Assembly (NCBI RefSeq): GCF_008692035.1
Contig: NZ_VTFG01000001.1
Coordinates: 3,783,501-3,847,500, forward strand
Origin: Pseudomonas marginalis
GTDB lineage: Bacteria > Pseudomonadota > Gammaproteobacteria > Pseudomonadales > Pseudomonadaceae
Direction of reading: 5' to 3'
DNA: 64,000 nucleotides
Shown here: positions 1 to 8,874 of the stretch, in pieces
Position numbering within the stretch: position 1 is the first letter of the stretch
Layout of the letters: each line of letters begins with the position of its first letter
Made by a program: the position numbers and the translations under genes
The notes under the pieces: model-generated
The model's database searches: none
What the model was told of the DNA's origin: nothing
What the model saw: the letters and a program-made list of their open reading frames with translations, nothing else

Positions 1-168
1 CGCACCGGCAAGCTCGCGTATTTCGGGCCCTACAGCGAAGGGCTGACGTGTAACGCCAGTAACAGTTTTATCGAGCCGATCCTGAAAGCCCTTGAAGCCG
101 GCCGAGACGTGAACGCCACGCACACCCTGGCGGTGGGCTGCTATTGTTCGTGGTCGAAAGATGAGTAG
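1..168 (+). CDS. C-terminal fragment of a thioredoxin-fold-like protein (5' end outside window)
   Basis: The open frame enters from the left edge and stops with TAG at 166-168, giving the last 55 residues of a protein. The fragment contains a YFGPYSEG segment, an NSFIEPIL segment and a C-terminal LAVGCYCSW motif. The cysteine pair and overall look suggest a small periplasmic thioredoxin-like protein of the kind found in Pseudomonas (possibly DUF6436), but this is a resemblance from memory, not a demonstrated match. The acylase gene follows 31 bases downstream on the same strand, so the two could be cotranscribed. The N-terminus, signal peptide and any CxxC active site lie outside the window. 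Confidence 0.55.
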   Translation, partial: RTGKLAYFGPYSEGLTCNASNSFIEPILKALEAGRDVNATHTLAVGCYCSWSKDE

Positions 169-199
169 CCCGCCACCCCACTCTTGGTAAGGAATGTTC

Positions 200-2554
200 A
201 TGAAGCGCGTCCTGCAGGTTCTTGCGGTTCTGCTGGTGCTGATCGGCCTCGGTGCGGGCTGGTACGTCTACAGCAAGCAACCCACCCGCCAGGGCACGGT
301 TGAACTGGCCAACCTGCAAGGCTCGGTCACCGTGCGCTACGACGACCGTGGCGTGCCGCATATTCGCGCCGAGAACGAGACCGACCTGTACCGCGCCCTG
401 GGCTACGTGCATGCCCAGGACCGCCTGTTCCAGATGGAGATCATGCGCCGCCTGGCCCGTGGCGAACTGGCCGAGGTGCTCGGGCCGAAGCTGCTGGAGA
501 CCGACAAGCTGTTCCGCAGCCTGCGCATTCGCGACCGCGCCGCCACCTACGTGGCCCAGCAGGACCATGAGTCGGCGCACTGGAAGGCCCTGCAGGCCTA
601 TCTGGACGGGATCAACCAGTATCAGGACAGCCACGCCCGCCCGATGGAGTTCGACGTGCTGGGCATCCCCAGGCGCGCGTTTACCGCCGAGGACACCATC
701 AGCGTCGCCGGGTACATGGCCTACAGCTTTGCCGCTGCATTTCGTACCGAGCCCTTGCTGACTTACGTCCGCGACCAACTGGGCAGCGACTACCTGAACG
801 TCTTCGACCTCGACTGGCAACCCAAGGGCGCCCTCAACCTGGCCGACAGTGACTGGAACACCCTCGGCGCCCTCGCCGCGCTGAGTGAGCAGGCCCTGGC
901 CGACAACGGCTTGCCGCAATTCGAGGGCAGCAACGCCTGGGCCATCAGTGGCAGTCGCACCAAGAGCGGCAAACCGCTGCTGGCGGGTGACCCGCATATT
1001 CGCTTCTCGGTGCCGTCGGTGTGGTACGAGGCGCAGCTGTCGGCGCCGGGCTTCGAGCTGTATGGCTATCACAACGCGCTGGTACCCGTAGCGTTCCTGG
1101 GGCACAACCTGGATTTCGGCTGGAGCCTGACCATGTTCCAGAACGACGACCTCGACCTGATCGCCGAAAAGGTCAACCCGGACAACCCCAACCAGGTCTG
1201 GTACCACGGCCAGTGGGTCGACATGACCCGCAGCGAGCAACAGATCGCCGTCAAAGGCCAGGCACCGGTCAGCCTCACCCTGCGCCAGTCACCCCACGGC
1301 CCGATCGTCAATGACGTGCTTGGCGAGAACGGCGGCAAGACGCCGATTGCCATGTGGTGGGCGTTCATCGACACCCAGAACCCGATCCTCGAAGGTTTCT
1401 ACCAGCTCAACCGCGCCGACACGTTGGCCAAGGCCCGTACGGCGGCGGCAAAGGTGTCCGCACCGGGGCTGAATATCGTGTGGGCCAATGCCAGGGGCGA
1501 TATCGGCTGGTGGGCGGCGGCACAGTTGCCGATTCGCCCGGCAGGTACCCACCCAGGGTTTATCCTCGACGGCAGCACCGCCGAGGCCGACAAGCTGGGC
1601 TTCTACCCCTTCAGCGCCAACCCCCAGGAAGAAAACCCGGCGCGGGGCTATGTGGTGTCGGCCAATGCCCAGCCGGTGTCGCCCACCGGCATGGAAATCC
1701 CCGGCTATTACAACCTCGCCGACCGGGGCCAGCAGTTGAACGCGCAGTTGAGCGACAAGAGCGTGAAGTGGGATGTGACCAACAGCCAGGCCCTGCAACT
1801 GGGCACCACCACCGCCTTCGGCCCGCGCCTGCTGGCGCCGCTGTTGCCGGTGCTGCGCGAGGCGGTCACGGACCCGGCGCAGTTGAAGCTGGTGGAACAG
1901 CTGGCCGGCTGGAAGGGTGACTACCCGCTGGATTCCACCAGCGCCACGCTGTTCAACCAGTTCCTGTTCAACCTCGCCGACGCGGCCTTCCACCCGAAGC
2001 TGGGTGACGGGATGTTCAAGACCCTGCTCACCACCCGCGTGATCGACGCCGCCCTGCCCCGCCTGGCTGCCGACCCGGCCTCGCCCTGGTGGGACGGCAA
2101 GCGCACCGCCACCGTCAAACGGGCCTGGGACAACAGCCTCGCGCACCTCAAGGCCACCTTCGGCGATGACCCGACGCAATGGCAGTGGGGCAAGGCCCAT
2201 ACCCTGACCCACGGCCATCCGCTGGGCTCGCAGAAACCCTTGGACCTGATCGTCAACGTCGGGCCGTTCCCGGCCCCCGGCACCCATGAAGTGCCGAACA
2301 ACCAGTCGGCCGTCATCGGCCCCGCGCCCTGGCCGGTGACCTACGGCCCGTCAACCCGCCGCCTGATCGACTTTGCCGACGTGGCCCACGCCCTCACCAT
2401 CAACCCGGTGGGGCAAAGCGGCGTGCCGTTCGACAAGCACTATGGCGACCAGGCCGAGACCTATATCGAAGGGGGTTACGAGCAGGCGCATTTCAGTGAT
2501 GAGGAAGTCACGGCCAATACCCGCGGCACGCTGAAACTGCTGCCGGCGCGATAG
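200..2554 (+). CDS. hacB: Penicillin-acylase family Ntn hydrolase, HacB-type acyl-homoserine lactone acylase
   Basis: This 784-residue secreted amidase is a precursor that is normally self-cleaved into alpha and beta chains. An N-terminal hydrophobic segment (about residues 4-25) acts as signal peptide. The GSNAWAISG motif places the catalytic nucleophile, the beta-chain N-terminal serine, at about Ser244. The length is typical of the family. The ATG at 200 is preferred over the ATG at 194 because AAGGA at 189-193 is correctly spaced only from the later start. In P. aeruginosa the acylase PA0305 (HacB) lies next to spuH; here the spu operon lies 2 kb away, separated by two genes, which supports HacB rather than PvdQ or QuiP. 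HacB enzymes cleave long-chain acyl-homoserine lactones, but substrate specificity cannot be read from the sequence. Confidence 0.85.
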   Translation: MKRVLQVLAVLLVLIGLGAGWYVYSKQPTRQGTVELANLQGSVTVRYDDRGVPHIRAENETDLYRALGYVHAQDRLFQMEIMRRLARGELAEVLGPKLLETDKLFRSLRIRDRAATYVAQQDHESAHWKALQAYLDGINQYQDSHARPMEFDVLGIPRRAFTAEDTISVAGYMAYSFAAAFRTEPLLTYVRDQLGSDYLNVFDLDWQPKGALNLADSDWNTLGALAALSEQALADNGLPQFEGSNAWAISGSRTKSGKPLLAGDPHIRFSVPSVWYEAQLSAPGFELYGYHNALVPVAFLGHNLDFGWSLTMFQNDDLDLIAEKVNPDNPNQVWYHGQWVDMTRSEQQIAVKGQAPVSLTLRQSPHGPIVNDVLGENGGKTPIAMWWAFIDTQNPILEGFYQLNRADTLAKARTAAAKVSAPGLNIVWANARGDIGWWAAAQLPIRPAGTHPGFILDGSTAEADKLGFYPFSANPQEENPARGYVVSANAQPVSPTGMEIPGYYNLADRGQQLNAQLSDKSVKWDVTNSQALQLGTTTAFGPRLLAPLLPVLREAVTDPAQLKLVEQLAGWKGDYPLDSTSATLFNQFLFNLADAAFHPKLGDGMFKTLLTTRVIDAALPRLAADPASPWWDGKRTATVKRAWDNSLAHLKATFGDDPTQWQWGKAHTLTHGHPLGSQKPLDLIVNVGPFPAPGTHEVPNNQSAVIGPAPWPVTYGPSTRRLIDFADVAHALTINPVGQSGVPFDKHYGDQAETYIEGGYEQAHFSDEEVTANTRGTLKLLPAR

Positions 2555-2588
2555 CCCCTTGGAAATCGGTCAACCTGTGGAAGGGGCT
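2553..2588. terminator. Weak stem-loop between convergent hacB and GlxA-type genes
   Basis: AGCCCCTT at 2553-2560 pairs with AAGGGGCT at 2581-2588 around a 20-base loop. The stem overlaps both stop codons of the convergent genes. There is no clear T-run on either strand, so termination activity is an inference from position. Confidence 0.35.
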
Positions 2589-3553
2589 TAGACCGGTGCC
2601 GCAAAATTGAGCCGGAACTGTTGCGGCGTCACACCCAGCCGGCGGTTGAACACGCTGCGCATGTGCTGGGCATCGCGAAACCCGCATTGATAGGCCACGG
2701 TTTTCAGCGGCGCATGCGTACTTTCGAGCATCACCCGCGCAGCATCCACCCGCGCCCGTTCGACAAACTCCGCTGGCGTAATCCGCGCCTCACGGGCAAA
2801 CACCCGGGAGAAGTTGCGCGCGCTCATGTTGGCGGCCTTGGCCAGGTCGGCGATGGTCAGGTCGCCGGTCAGGTTCGCCAATACGTATAACTGCACCAGC
2901 GCCACCGCCGAGGTGGTTTCGGCGTGGGGCGTGAGAAACGGGCTGAACTGCGACTGCCCGCCCGAGCGCTGGGTGAACACCACCAGGCGCTTGGCCACGC
3001 TCAACGCCACTTCCGGGCCGTGGTCCTGGGCCAGCAGGTACAGCGACAGGTCGATGCCTGCCGTGACGCCCGCCGAGGTGTAGAGGTTGCCGTCCTGTAC
3101 GTAGAGGCGGTCGGCTTCGATCTGGGCCGAGGGGCACAGACGCGCCAGGTCGGCGGCGTCGTTCCAATGAGTGGTGACGGTTTTTCCGTCCAGCAATCCG
3201 GCGCGCGCCAGCATGAAGGCCCCGTTGCAGATTGAGCCAAACCGTCGCGCCCGGGCGGTGGCGCCACGCAGCCAATCATCGAACGGAGCGCCGAAGTCCT
3301 CGAAGGGTAACTGCGGGCCGCCCGCGACCAGCAGCAGGTCATAGGCCTGCAGGGCTTCGCTGTAATGATTATGGGCCTGGAGTGACAGGCCATTGGAAGC
3401 CGCCATCGTGCCGTGGCCTAAACCTATCACTTCCAACTGGTAATGATCTTCAGGCACCAGAAAGCGGTTGGCCTCGTAGAACACGTCCATGGGACCGGTC
3501 ACATCCAGTGACTGGACGCCGGGGAAGATCAGGATCGCGACGGTCTTGTGCAT
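2588..3553 (-). CDS. GlxA family transcriptional regulator (DJ-1/PfpI plus AraC domains)
   Basis: The N-terminal part (about residues 1-185) is a DJ-1/PfpI-like class I amidotransferase fold beginning KTVAILIFPGVQSLDVTGP, with the nucleophile-elbow cysteine in SICNGAFMLA. The C-terminal part (about 220-315) is an AraC-type double helix-turn-helix; the second helix pair is marked by the CGFRDAQHMRSVFNRRLGVTP segment. Such regulators sense small nitrogenous metabolites, and the DJ-1 domain is usually non-catalytic. I use the ATG at 3553; a GTG at 3565 would add four residues. It is divergent from the HD-domain gene at 3846, the usual arrangement for a regulator and its target, so that gene is the likely target. 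The inducer is unknown. Confidence 0.9.
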   Translation of the reverse strand: MHKTVAILIFPGVQSLDVTGPMDVFYEANRFLVPEDHYQLEVIGLGHGTMAASNGLSLQAHNHYSEALQAYDLLLVAGGPQLPFEDFGAPFDDWLRGATARARRFGSICNGAFMLARAGLLDGKTVTTHWNDAADLARLCPSAQIEADRLYVQDGNLYTSAGVTAGIDLSLYLLAQDHGPEVALSVAKRLVVFTQRSGGQSQFSPFLTPHAETTSAVALVQLYVLANLTGDLTIADLAKAANMSARNFSRVFAREARITPAEFVERARVDAARVMLESTHAPLKTVAYQCGFRDAQHMRSVFNRRLGVTPQQFRLNFAAPV

Positions 3554-3594
3554 GCTCACAGACACCTTTTTCTAGCGGAATAAAATGCAAACCC

Positions 3595-3684
3595 TGTGGG
3601 AGGGGGCTTGCTCCCGATGGCGCTGTATCAGTCAGCAGATGCAGTGCCTGGTACTCAGCAATCGGGAGCAAGCCCCCTCCCACA
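3595..3684. repeat. REP doublet (inverted pair)
   Basis: A 24-base arm at 3595-3618 (TGTGGGAGGGGGCTTGCTCC then CGAT) is repeated as its exact reverse complement at 3661-3684, with 42 bases between. It lies in the divergent region between the GlxA-type regulator and the HD-domain gene. The same arm recurs at 4511, 17064, 39161 and 53612. Confidence 0.92.
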
Positions 3685-3845
3685 CTGGGATTTTCGCAGG
3701 CTTCCAGAGTGATATCGCCCGCTACACCCTAGTCGATTTCTGCTTGGCACGATGTGTCGGCACATTGGCCGGGATCGCGCTCTCACCGCGATGGTCGCTG
3801 CACCGACCAGCGACCAAACTGACTGCTTTCCAGAGGAGAACCACC

Positions 3846-4487
3846 ATGACCACCACCATCGCCGGTATCAAGATCCCGGACAGCGCCCTGGCCAGGGCCA
3901 CCACCGAATACATCCGCGACATTGAGTCCGACCTGCTCTACCACCACTCCCGCCGGGTGTTTCTGTTCGGCGCATTGAGCGGTGAGCGCAAGCAACTGGC
4001 CTACAACCCGGAACTGCTCTACGTCGGCGCCATGTTCCATGACCTGGGCCTGGTGGCAGGCCATCGCAGTGATGACCAGCGTTTCGAAGTGGACGGCGCC
4101 AACGCCGCCGCGGCCTTCCTCAAGCCTTACGGGCTGAGCGACGACGATATCGAACAGGTGTGGCTGTCTATCGCCCTGCACACCACGCCGGGCGTGCCGC
4201 AGCACCTGCGCCCGACCGTGGCATTGGTGACCGCCGGTGTGGAAATGGACGTGCTGGGCATGGACTACGCCGCGTTCAGCAGCGTGCAGCGCGAAGCCGT
4301 GGTGCATGCGCATCCACGCGGTGAAGGGTTCAAGGAGTGCATCATCTGCGCGTTTGCCGACGGCTTGCGCCATCGCCCGCAGACCACGTTCGGCAACGTG
4401 AAGACCGATGTGCTGGTGGATCAGGAACCGGGGTTCAAGCCGATGAATTTTGTCGAGGTGATTCGCACGTCGCCGTGGGCTGCATAG
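3846..4487 (+). CDS. HD-domain phosphohydrolase-like protein (cyanamide hydratase-like)
   Basis: The product has 213 residues. It carries the HD superfamily metal motif: a histidine pair in the YHHSRRVFLFG segment, the HD doublet in MFHDLGLV and a further histidine in WLSIALHTTPG. The order and spacing resemble the HD proteins related to fungal cyanamide hydratase. The ATG at 3846 is chosen because GAGGAGA lies just upstream and the conserved sequence begins there; an in-frame extension to 3585 runs through the REP and is not coding. The gene stands alone, divergent from the GlxA-type regulator. Hydrolysis of a small nitrile, cyanamide or phosphoester compound is possible, but the substrate is not determined. 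Confidence 0.82.
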   Translation: MTTTIAGIKIPDSALARATTEYIRDIESDLLYHHSRRVFLFGALSGERKQLAYNPELLYVGAMFHDLGLVAGHRSDDQRFEVDGANAAAAFLKPYGLSDDDIEQVWLSIALHTTPGVPQHLRPTVALVTAGVEMDVLGMDYAAFSSVQREAVVHAHPRGEGFKECIICAFADGLRHRPQTTFGNVKTDVLVDQEPGFKPMNFVEVIRTSPWAA

Positions 4488-4510
4488 CCAATCTGGAATG
4501 CGGTCAAAAC

Positions 4511-4600
4511 TGTGGGAGGGGGCTTGCCCCCGATTGCTGAGTGTCAGTCACTGCATCTATTGACTGACCCACCGCCATCGGGAGCAAGCCCCCTCCCACA
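4511..4600. repeat. REP doublet between the HD-domain gene and spuH
   Basis: TGTGGGAGGGGGCTTGCCCC plus CGAT at 4511-4534 faces its near-perfect reverse complement at 4577-4600 across a 42-base spacer. It lies between two convergent genes (HD gene stop 4487, spuH stop 4619) and may protect or terminate both transcripts. Confidence 0.92.
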
Positions 4601-4618
4601 TTTGGACCGCACAGACCT

Positions 4619-5503
4619 TTAGACCGGCGCTGGAGCCCGACGCTTGTCCGGCTGCTGCCAGCCATCGGCAGCAGCTTCTTCAATCGCCTGCTGGATCGCT
4701 TTCTTGCGCATTTCTTCGGCACGCCGGCTGAAGAACCACACCAGGAAGGTCACCAGCGACACTGCCAGCAGAATCAGGCTGGCCACGGCGTTGATCTCGG
4801 GTTTAACCCCCAGGCGTACCGCCGAGAACACTTCCATCGGCAATGTCGTCGAACCCGGCCCCGACACGAAGCTGGCCAGTACCAGGTCATCCAGGGACAG
4901 TGCGAACGACATCATGCCGCCCGCCGCCAGCGACGGCGCGATCATCGGGATGGTGATCAGGAAGAACACCTTCCACGGCCGTGCACCCAGGTCCATCGCC
5001 GCCTCTTCGATCGACAGGTCCAGCTCACGCAGGCGCGCCGATACCACCACCGCCACATAAGCGGCACAGAACGTGGTGTGGGCGATCCAGATGGTGACGA
5101 TGCCACGCTCCTGAGGCCAGCCGATCATCTGCGCCATGGCCACGAACAGCAGCAGCAGCGACAGACCGGTGATCACTTCCGGCATCACCAACGGCGCGGT
5201 CACCAGGCCGCCGAACAGCGTGCGGCCCTTGAACTGGCTGATGCGCGTCAGCACAAACGCCGCCAACGTACCCAGGGCCACGGCGGCCACCGCCGTGTAG
5301 CAGGCGATTTCCAGGGAACGTGCCACCGAGCCCATCAACTGGGTATTGTCCAACAGGCCCACGTACCACTTGATCGACCAACCGCCCCACACCGTCACCA
5401 GCTTGGATTCGTTGAACGAGTAGATCACCAGGATCAGCATCGGCAGGTAGATGAACAACAACCCCGCCACCAGCATGAAGCTTGAGAAACTGACGCGCTT
5501 CAT
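4619..5503 (-). CDS. spuH: Polyamine ABC transporter permease, PotI/SpuH type
   Basis: This 294-residue inner-membrane protein has six predicted hydrophobic segments, starting with an N-terminal helix at about residues 9-31. The binding-protein-dependent permease EAA loop is visible as EEAAMDLGARPWKVFFLITIP, where the permease contacts the ATPase. It is the last gene of the spu operon, overlapping spuG by four bases, so the two are translationally coupled. With SpuG it forms the channel of the putrescine/spermidine importer. The charged C-terminus, rich in E, A and K, is an ordinary cytoplasmic tail. Confidence 0.93.
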   Translation of the reverse strand: MKRVSFSSFMLVAGLLFIYLPMLILVIYSFNESKLVTVWGGWSIKWYVGLLDNTQLMGSVARSLEIACYTAVAAVALGTLAAFVLTRISQFKGRTLFGGLVTAPLVMPEVITGLSLLLLFVAMAQMIGWPQERGIVTIWIAHTTFCAAYVAVVVSARLRELDLSIEEAAMDLGARPWKVFFLITIPMIAPSLAAGGMMSFALSLDDLVLASFVSGPGSTTLPMEVFSAVRLGVKPEINAVASLILLAVSLVTFLVWFFSRRAEEMRKKAIQQAIEEAAADGWQQPDKRRAPAPV

Positions 5504-6420
5504 ATCTTGCCCTCCATCTCTTTGGCTTGGCTGCGGTTAAACAGAATGATGGGCACGATCAGGATCGCCAGCATCACTACCGCCAGGGCAGACGCCACCG
5601 GCCAGTCACGGTTGTTGAAGAATTCTTGCCACAACACTTTACCGATCATCAGGGTTTCCGGGCCGCCGAGCAGTTCCGGGATCACGAACTCGCCCACCAC
5701 CGGGATAAACACCAGCATGCAGCCGGCGATGATGCCGTTCTTGGACAGCGGCACGGTGATTTTCCAGAAGCTGTTGAAGGTGCTCGAACCCAGGTCCGAT
5801 GCGGCTTCCAGCAGGCTCTGGTCATGCTTCACCAGGTTGGCGTACAGCGGCAGGATCATGAACGGCAGGTACGAATACACCACGCCGATATACACCGCGA
5901 TGTTGGTGTTGAGGATCTGCAGCGGTTCGTTGATCAACCCCATGGACATCAGGAAGCCATTGAGCAGGCCGTTGTTGCTGAGGATGCCCATCCACGCATA
6001 CACGCGGATCAGGATCGCGGTCCAGGTCGGCATCATGATCAGCAGCACCAGCACGGTCTGCATCTCTTTGCGCGCGGTGGCAATGGCATAGGCCATCGGG
6101 TAGCCGATCAGCAGGCACAGCAGCGTGCTGAAGAACGCCATCTTCAGCGAGCCCAGGTACGCCGCGATGTACAGCTCATCACCTGCCAGCAAACTGTAGT
6201 TGGCCAGGTTCAGCACCACCTGCAGCTTCTGCTCGACGTAGGTGTAGATCTCGGTGTACGGCGGGATCGCCACGTCGGCTTCGGCGAAGCTGATTTTCAG
6301 GACGATGAAAAACGGCAAGGCGAAAAACAGGAACAGCCACAGGAACGGAATCCCGATGACCACCTGCTTGCCGCTGGGGACGATGCGGTGCAAGCGCCGC
6401 TTGAGCTTCTTCATGTTCAT
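5500..6420 (-). CDS. spuG: Polyamine ABC transporter permease, PotH/SpuG type
   Basis: This 306-residue inner-membrane permease has a basic N-terminus followed by a first transmembrane helix at about residues 20-42 and a long periplasmic loop, as in PotH. The EAA motif appears as EAASDLGSSTFNSFWKITVP. The start codon overlaps the spuF stop by four bases, and its own stop overlaps spuH, so the three transport genes form one tightly coupled unit. It is the partner of SpuH in the heterodimeric channel. Confidence 0.93.
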   Translation of the reverse strand: MNMKKLKRRLHRIVPSGKQVVIGIPFLWLFLFFALPFFIVLKISFAEADVAIPPYTEIYTYVEQKLQVVLNLANYSLLAGDELYIAAYLGSLKMAFFSTLLCLLIGYPMAYAIATARKEMQTVLVLLIMMPTWTAILIRVYAWMGILSNNGLLNGFLMSMGLINEPLQILNTNIAVYIGVVYSYLPFMILPLYANLVKHDQSLLEAASDLGSSTFNSFWKITVPLSKNGIIAGCMLVFIPVVGEFVIPELLGGPETLMIGKVLWQEFFNNRDWPVASALAVVMLAILIVPIILFNRSQAKEMEGKI

Positions 6421-7559
6421 GTGCGCAGTACCACGCCGCTATCGTCTTCCCACCACACGTAGACCTGGTCACCCCAGGTTGGGCGCTGGCCACGGCGTTC
6501 GGCGTTGGCGACGAAGGACTGCACCAGCTTGCCGCTTGGCAGCTCGACGTAGAACACCGAGTGGCCGCCCAGGTAGGCGATGTCGTGCACCTTGCCGCTG
6601 GACCAGTTGTGCTCGCAGGTCGGCATTTCGGTGGTGACCAGCAGTTTTTCCGGGCGGATGGCATAGGTCACCGACTTGTCTTCCACCGAGGTGGCGATGC
6701 CGTAGCCCACGTAGATGTCGCGGTCCAGGTCCGGGCACTTGAGCACCGCGTGACCTTCGGCGTCATCCACCACTTGGGTGTCGAAGATGTTGACGTTACC
6801 GATGAATTCGCACACCAGGCGGCTGGTCGGCGTCTCGTAGATGTCGATCGGGCTGCCGATCTGGGCGATCCAGCCCAGGTGCATGATCGCGATGCGCTCG
6901 GCCATGGTCATGGCCTCTTCCTGATCGTGCGTCACCATCACGCAGGTCACGCCGACGCGCTCGATGATCTCCACCAGTTCCAGTTGCATCTGCGAGCGCA
7001 GCTTCTTGTCGAGGGCGCCCATGGGCTCATCGAGCAGCAGCAGTTTCGGGCGCTTGGCCAGGGAGCGGGCCAGCGCCACCCGCTGACGCTGGCCACCAGA
7101 CAACTGGTGCGGCTTGCGCTTGGCGTACTGGCTCATCTGGACCAGCTTGAGCATTTCGGCCACGCGGGCATCGACCTCGGCCTTGGGGATCTTGTCCTGT
7201 TGCAGGCCGAACGCAATGTTCTGCGCCACGGTCATGTGGGGGAACAAGGCGTAGGACTGGAACATCATGTTGATCGGCCGCTCGTAGGGCGGCATGTCGG
7301 TGATGTCCACGCCGTCGAGGTAAATCCGACCTTCTGTCGGGCGCTCGAAGCCTGCGAGCATGCGCAGCAGGGTGGACTTGCCCGAACCCGAACCGCCGAG
7401 CAAGGCGAAGATCTCGCCTTTCTTGATTTCCAGGGACACATCGTCCACGGCAATCGTCTCGTCGAACTTCTTCGTGACCCGGTCGATTTTGACCAGCACC
7501 TTTTTCGGTGTCTGGTCGCCCTCGAGGGCTTTCTTATAGGCGCCGGAGGCAACTGCCAT
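6417..7559 (-). CDS. spuF: Polyamine ABC transporter ATP-binding protein, PotG/SpuF type
   Basis: This 380-residue ATPase powers polyamine import. Walker A GGSGSGKST is at residues 55-63, the LSGGQ signature at 153-157 and Walker B LLLLDEP with D177/E178. The C-terminal 130 residues form the TOBE regulatory domain usual in PotG/PotA. It precedes spuG and spuH and is separated from spuE by a 66-base gap that contains a stable stem-loop, suggesting lower message levels for the membrane components than for the binding proteins. Confidence 0.95.
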   Translation of the reverse strand: MAVASGAYKKALEGDQTPKKVLVKIDRVTKKFDETIAVDDVSLEIKKGEIFALLGGSGSGKSTLLRMLAGFERPTEGRIYLDGVDITDMPPYERPINMMFQSYALFPHMTVAQNIAFGLQQDKIPKAEVDARVAEMLKLVQMSQYAKRKPHQLSGGQRQRVALARSLAKRPKLLLLDEPMGALDKKLRSQMQLELVEIIERVGVTCVMVTHDQEEAMTMAERIAIMHLGWIAQIGSPIDIYETPTSRLVCEFIGNVNIFDTQVVDDAEGHAVLKCPDLDRDIYVGYGIATSVEDKSVTYAIRPEKLLVTTEMPTCEHNWSSGKVHDIAYLGGHSVFYVELPSGKLVQSFVANAERRGQRPTWGDQVYVWWEDDSGVVLRT

Positions 7560-7587
7560 TTACGAAACTCCCAAAAAAAAGAGTACA

Positions 7588-7608
7588 GTTCGCCCGAAGC
7601 GGGCGAAC
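7588..7608 (-). terminator. Intercistronic stem-loop between spuE and spuF
   Basis: GTTCGCCCG at 7588-7596 pairs perfectly with CGGGCGAAC at 7600-7608 around the triloop AAG. On the minus strand it is followed, about 10 bases later, by a run of eight T residues. It lies inside the operon, so it may act as a partial terminator or as a 3'-end protector for the spuE part of the message. Confidence 0.65.
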
Positions 7609-7625
7609 CTTGGATAGTTTGAGCC

Positions 7626-8720
7626 TTACTTGCCCGTCTTGACCTTGGTCCAGCTACGGGTCATTAGACGTTGCACTTTCGGGGGTAGCTCGAAGTTGAC
7701 GAATGTCCGGTCGAGAACCGCCTGCGGTGGGTAAACCGCTTCGTCGGTGCGTATCGATTGCTCCATCAGTTTGTCCGCCCCTGGGTTAGGGTTGGCGTAA
7801 CCGACGGTGTCACTGACCTGGGCGATCACCTCAGATTGCAGTAAATAGTTGATGAAGGCGTGGGCTTCCTTGATGTTGGTGGCGTCCTTGGGGATCGCCA
7901 GCACGTCAAACCACAGGTTGCCGCCTTCCTTCGGAATTGCGTAGGCGATGTTCACGCCTTTGCCCGCTTCGCTTGCACGAGCCTTGGCCTGGAATACATC
8001 GCCGGAGAACCCGGCGGCCACGCAGATGTTGCCGTTGGCCAGGTCGGAGATATATTTGGAAGAATGGAAGTAGGTCACGTAGGGCCGCACTTTGAGCAGC
8101 TTTTCCTCGGCCTTCTTGTAGTCTTCAGGGTTGGTGCTGTTAGGGTCCAGGCCCATGTAGTTGAGCACCGCCGGCAGCATTTCATCCGCCGAGTCCATGA
8201 ACGACACACCGCAGGTGGCCAGTTTCTTCATGTTTTCCGGTTCGAACAGCACGGCCCAGGAGTCGATCTTGTCGACACCCAGCACTTCCTTCACTTTGTC
8301 GACGTTGTAACCGATTCCGTTGGTACCCCACAGGTACGGCACGGCGTACTGGTTGCCCGGGTCGTTCTTCTCCAGGCGCTTGAGCAGCACAGGGTCCAGG
8401 TTGGCGTAATGAGTCAGCAGCGACTTATCGAGTTTCTGGAACGCCCCGGCCTTGATCTGCTTGCCAAGGAAATGGTTGGACGGCACGACCACGTCATAGC
8501 CGGTACGCCCGGCCAGTAACTTGCCTTCCAGGGTTTCGTTGGAATCAAACACGTCATACACGGGCTTGATGCCGGTGGCTTTTTCGAAGTTGGCCAGGGT
8601 GTCGGGACCGATGTAATCCGACCAGTTATAAATATGCACGGTCGGTGCGGCCTGCACGCTGACAGCCAGCGTGAGACCTGCACCTACCAGCAAGGCTTGG
8701 CGAAACAAAGAAATTGGCAA
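7626..8720 (-). CDS. spuE: Periplasmic polyamine-binding protein, SpuE type
   Basis: The 364-residue product has a signal peptide (about 1-24, ending SVQA) and then the PotF family start, VHIYNWSDYIGPDTLANFEK. The YNWSDY and YDVFDSNETLEGKLLAGRTGYD segments are hallmarks of PotF/SpuD/SpuE proteins. It is the second of two adjacent binding-protein genes. In P. aeruginosa the gene next to spuF is spuE (spermidine-preferring), so this assignment rests on position. I could not check the ligand-specifying residues. Confidence 0.88.
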   Translation of the reverse strand: MPISLFRQALLVGAGLTLAVSVQAAPTVHIYNWSDYIGPDTLANFEKATGIKPVYDVFDSNETLEGKLLAGRTGYDVVVPSNHFLGKQIKAGAFQKLDKSLLTHYANLDPVLLKRLEKNDPGNQYAVPYLWGTNGIGYNVDKVKEVLGVDKIDSWAVLFEPENMKKLATCGVSFMDSADEMLPAVLNYMGLDPNSTNPEDYKKAEEKLLKVRPYVTYFHSSKYISDLANGNICVAAGFSGDVFQAKARASEAGKGVNIAYAIPKEGGNLWFDVLAIPKDATNIKEAHAFINYLLQSEVIAQVSDTVGYANPNPGADKLMEQSIRTDEAVYPPQAVLDRTFVNFELPPKVQRLMTRSWTKVKTGK

Positions 8721-8834
8721 GTGGAGGTCCTCTTAAATAGTTGGGCCCAAAGTTGTTGCCCGGCAACAAAACCGGCGCGCAACTTACCCTCGATAAACCG
8801 ATCCGGCAAAACTTTCTGTCATTTATTTGTTTCA

Positions 8835-8863
8835 TTAACCACCGCGGGCTGCGCGGTGGTTAA
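8835..8863 (-). terminator. Perfect 12-bp stem-loop between spuD and spuE
   Basis: TTAACCACCGCG at 8835-8846 and CGCGGTGGTTAA at 8852-8863 are exact reverse complements around the 5-base loop GGCTG. It lies 12 bases past the spuD stop codon. The minus-strand sequence after it is AT-rich but lacks a long T-run, so attenuation or protection of the upstream message is more likely than full termination. Confidence 0.7.
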
Positions 8864-8874
8864 CGAAGGCCGGT

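Noticed and set aside
68..1240. Long open frame opposite the acylase gene
   Set aside because: It is an antisense shadow of hacB caused by GC-rich codon bias; it has no family features or ribosome binding site.
3595..4600. Regular palindromes considered as a CRISPR array
   Set aside because: Only two inverted pairs at unequal distance, no tandem direct repeats with spacers, no cas genes.
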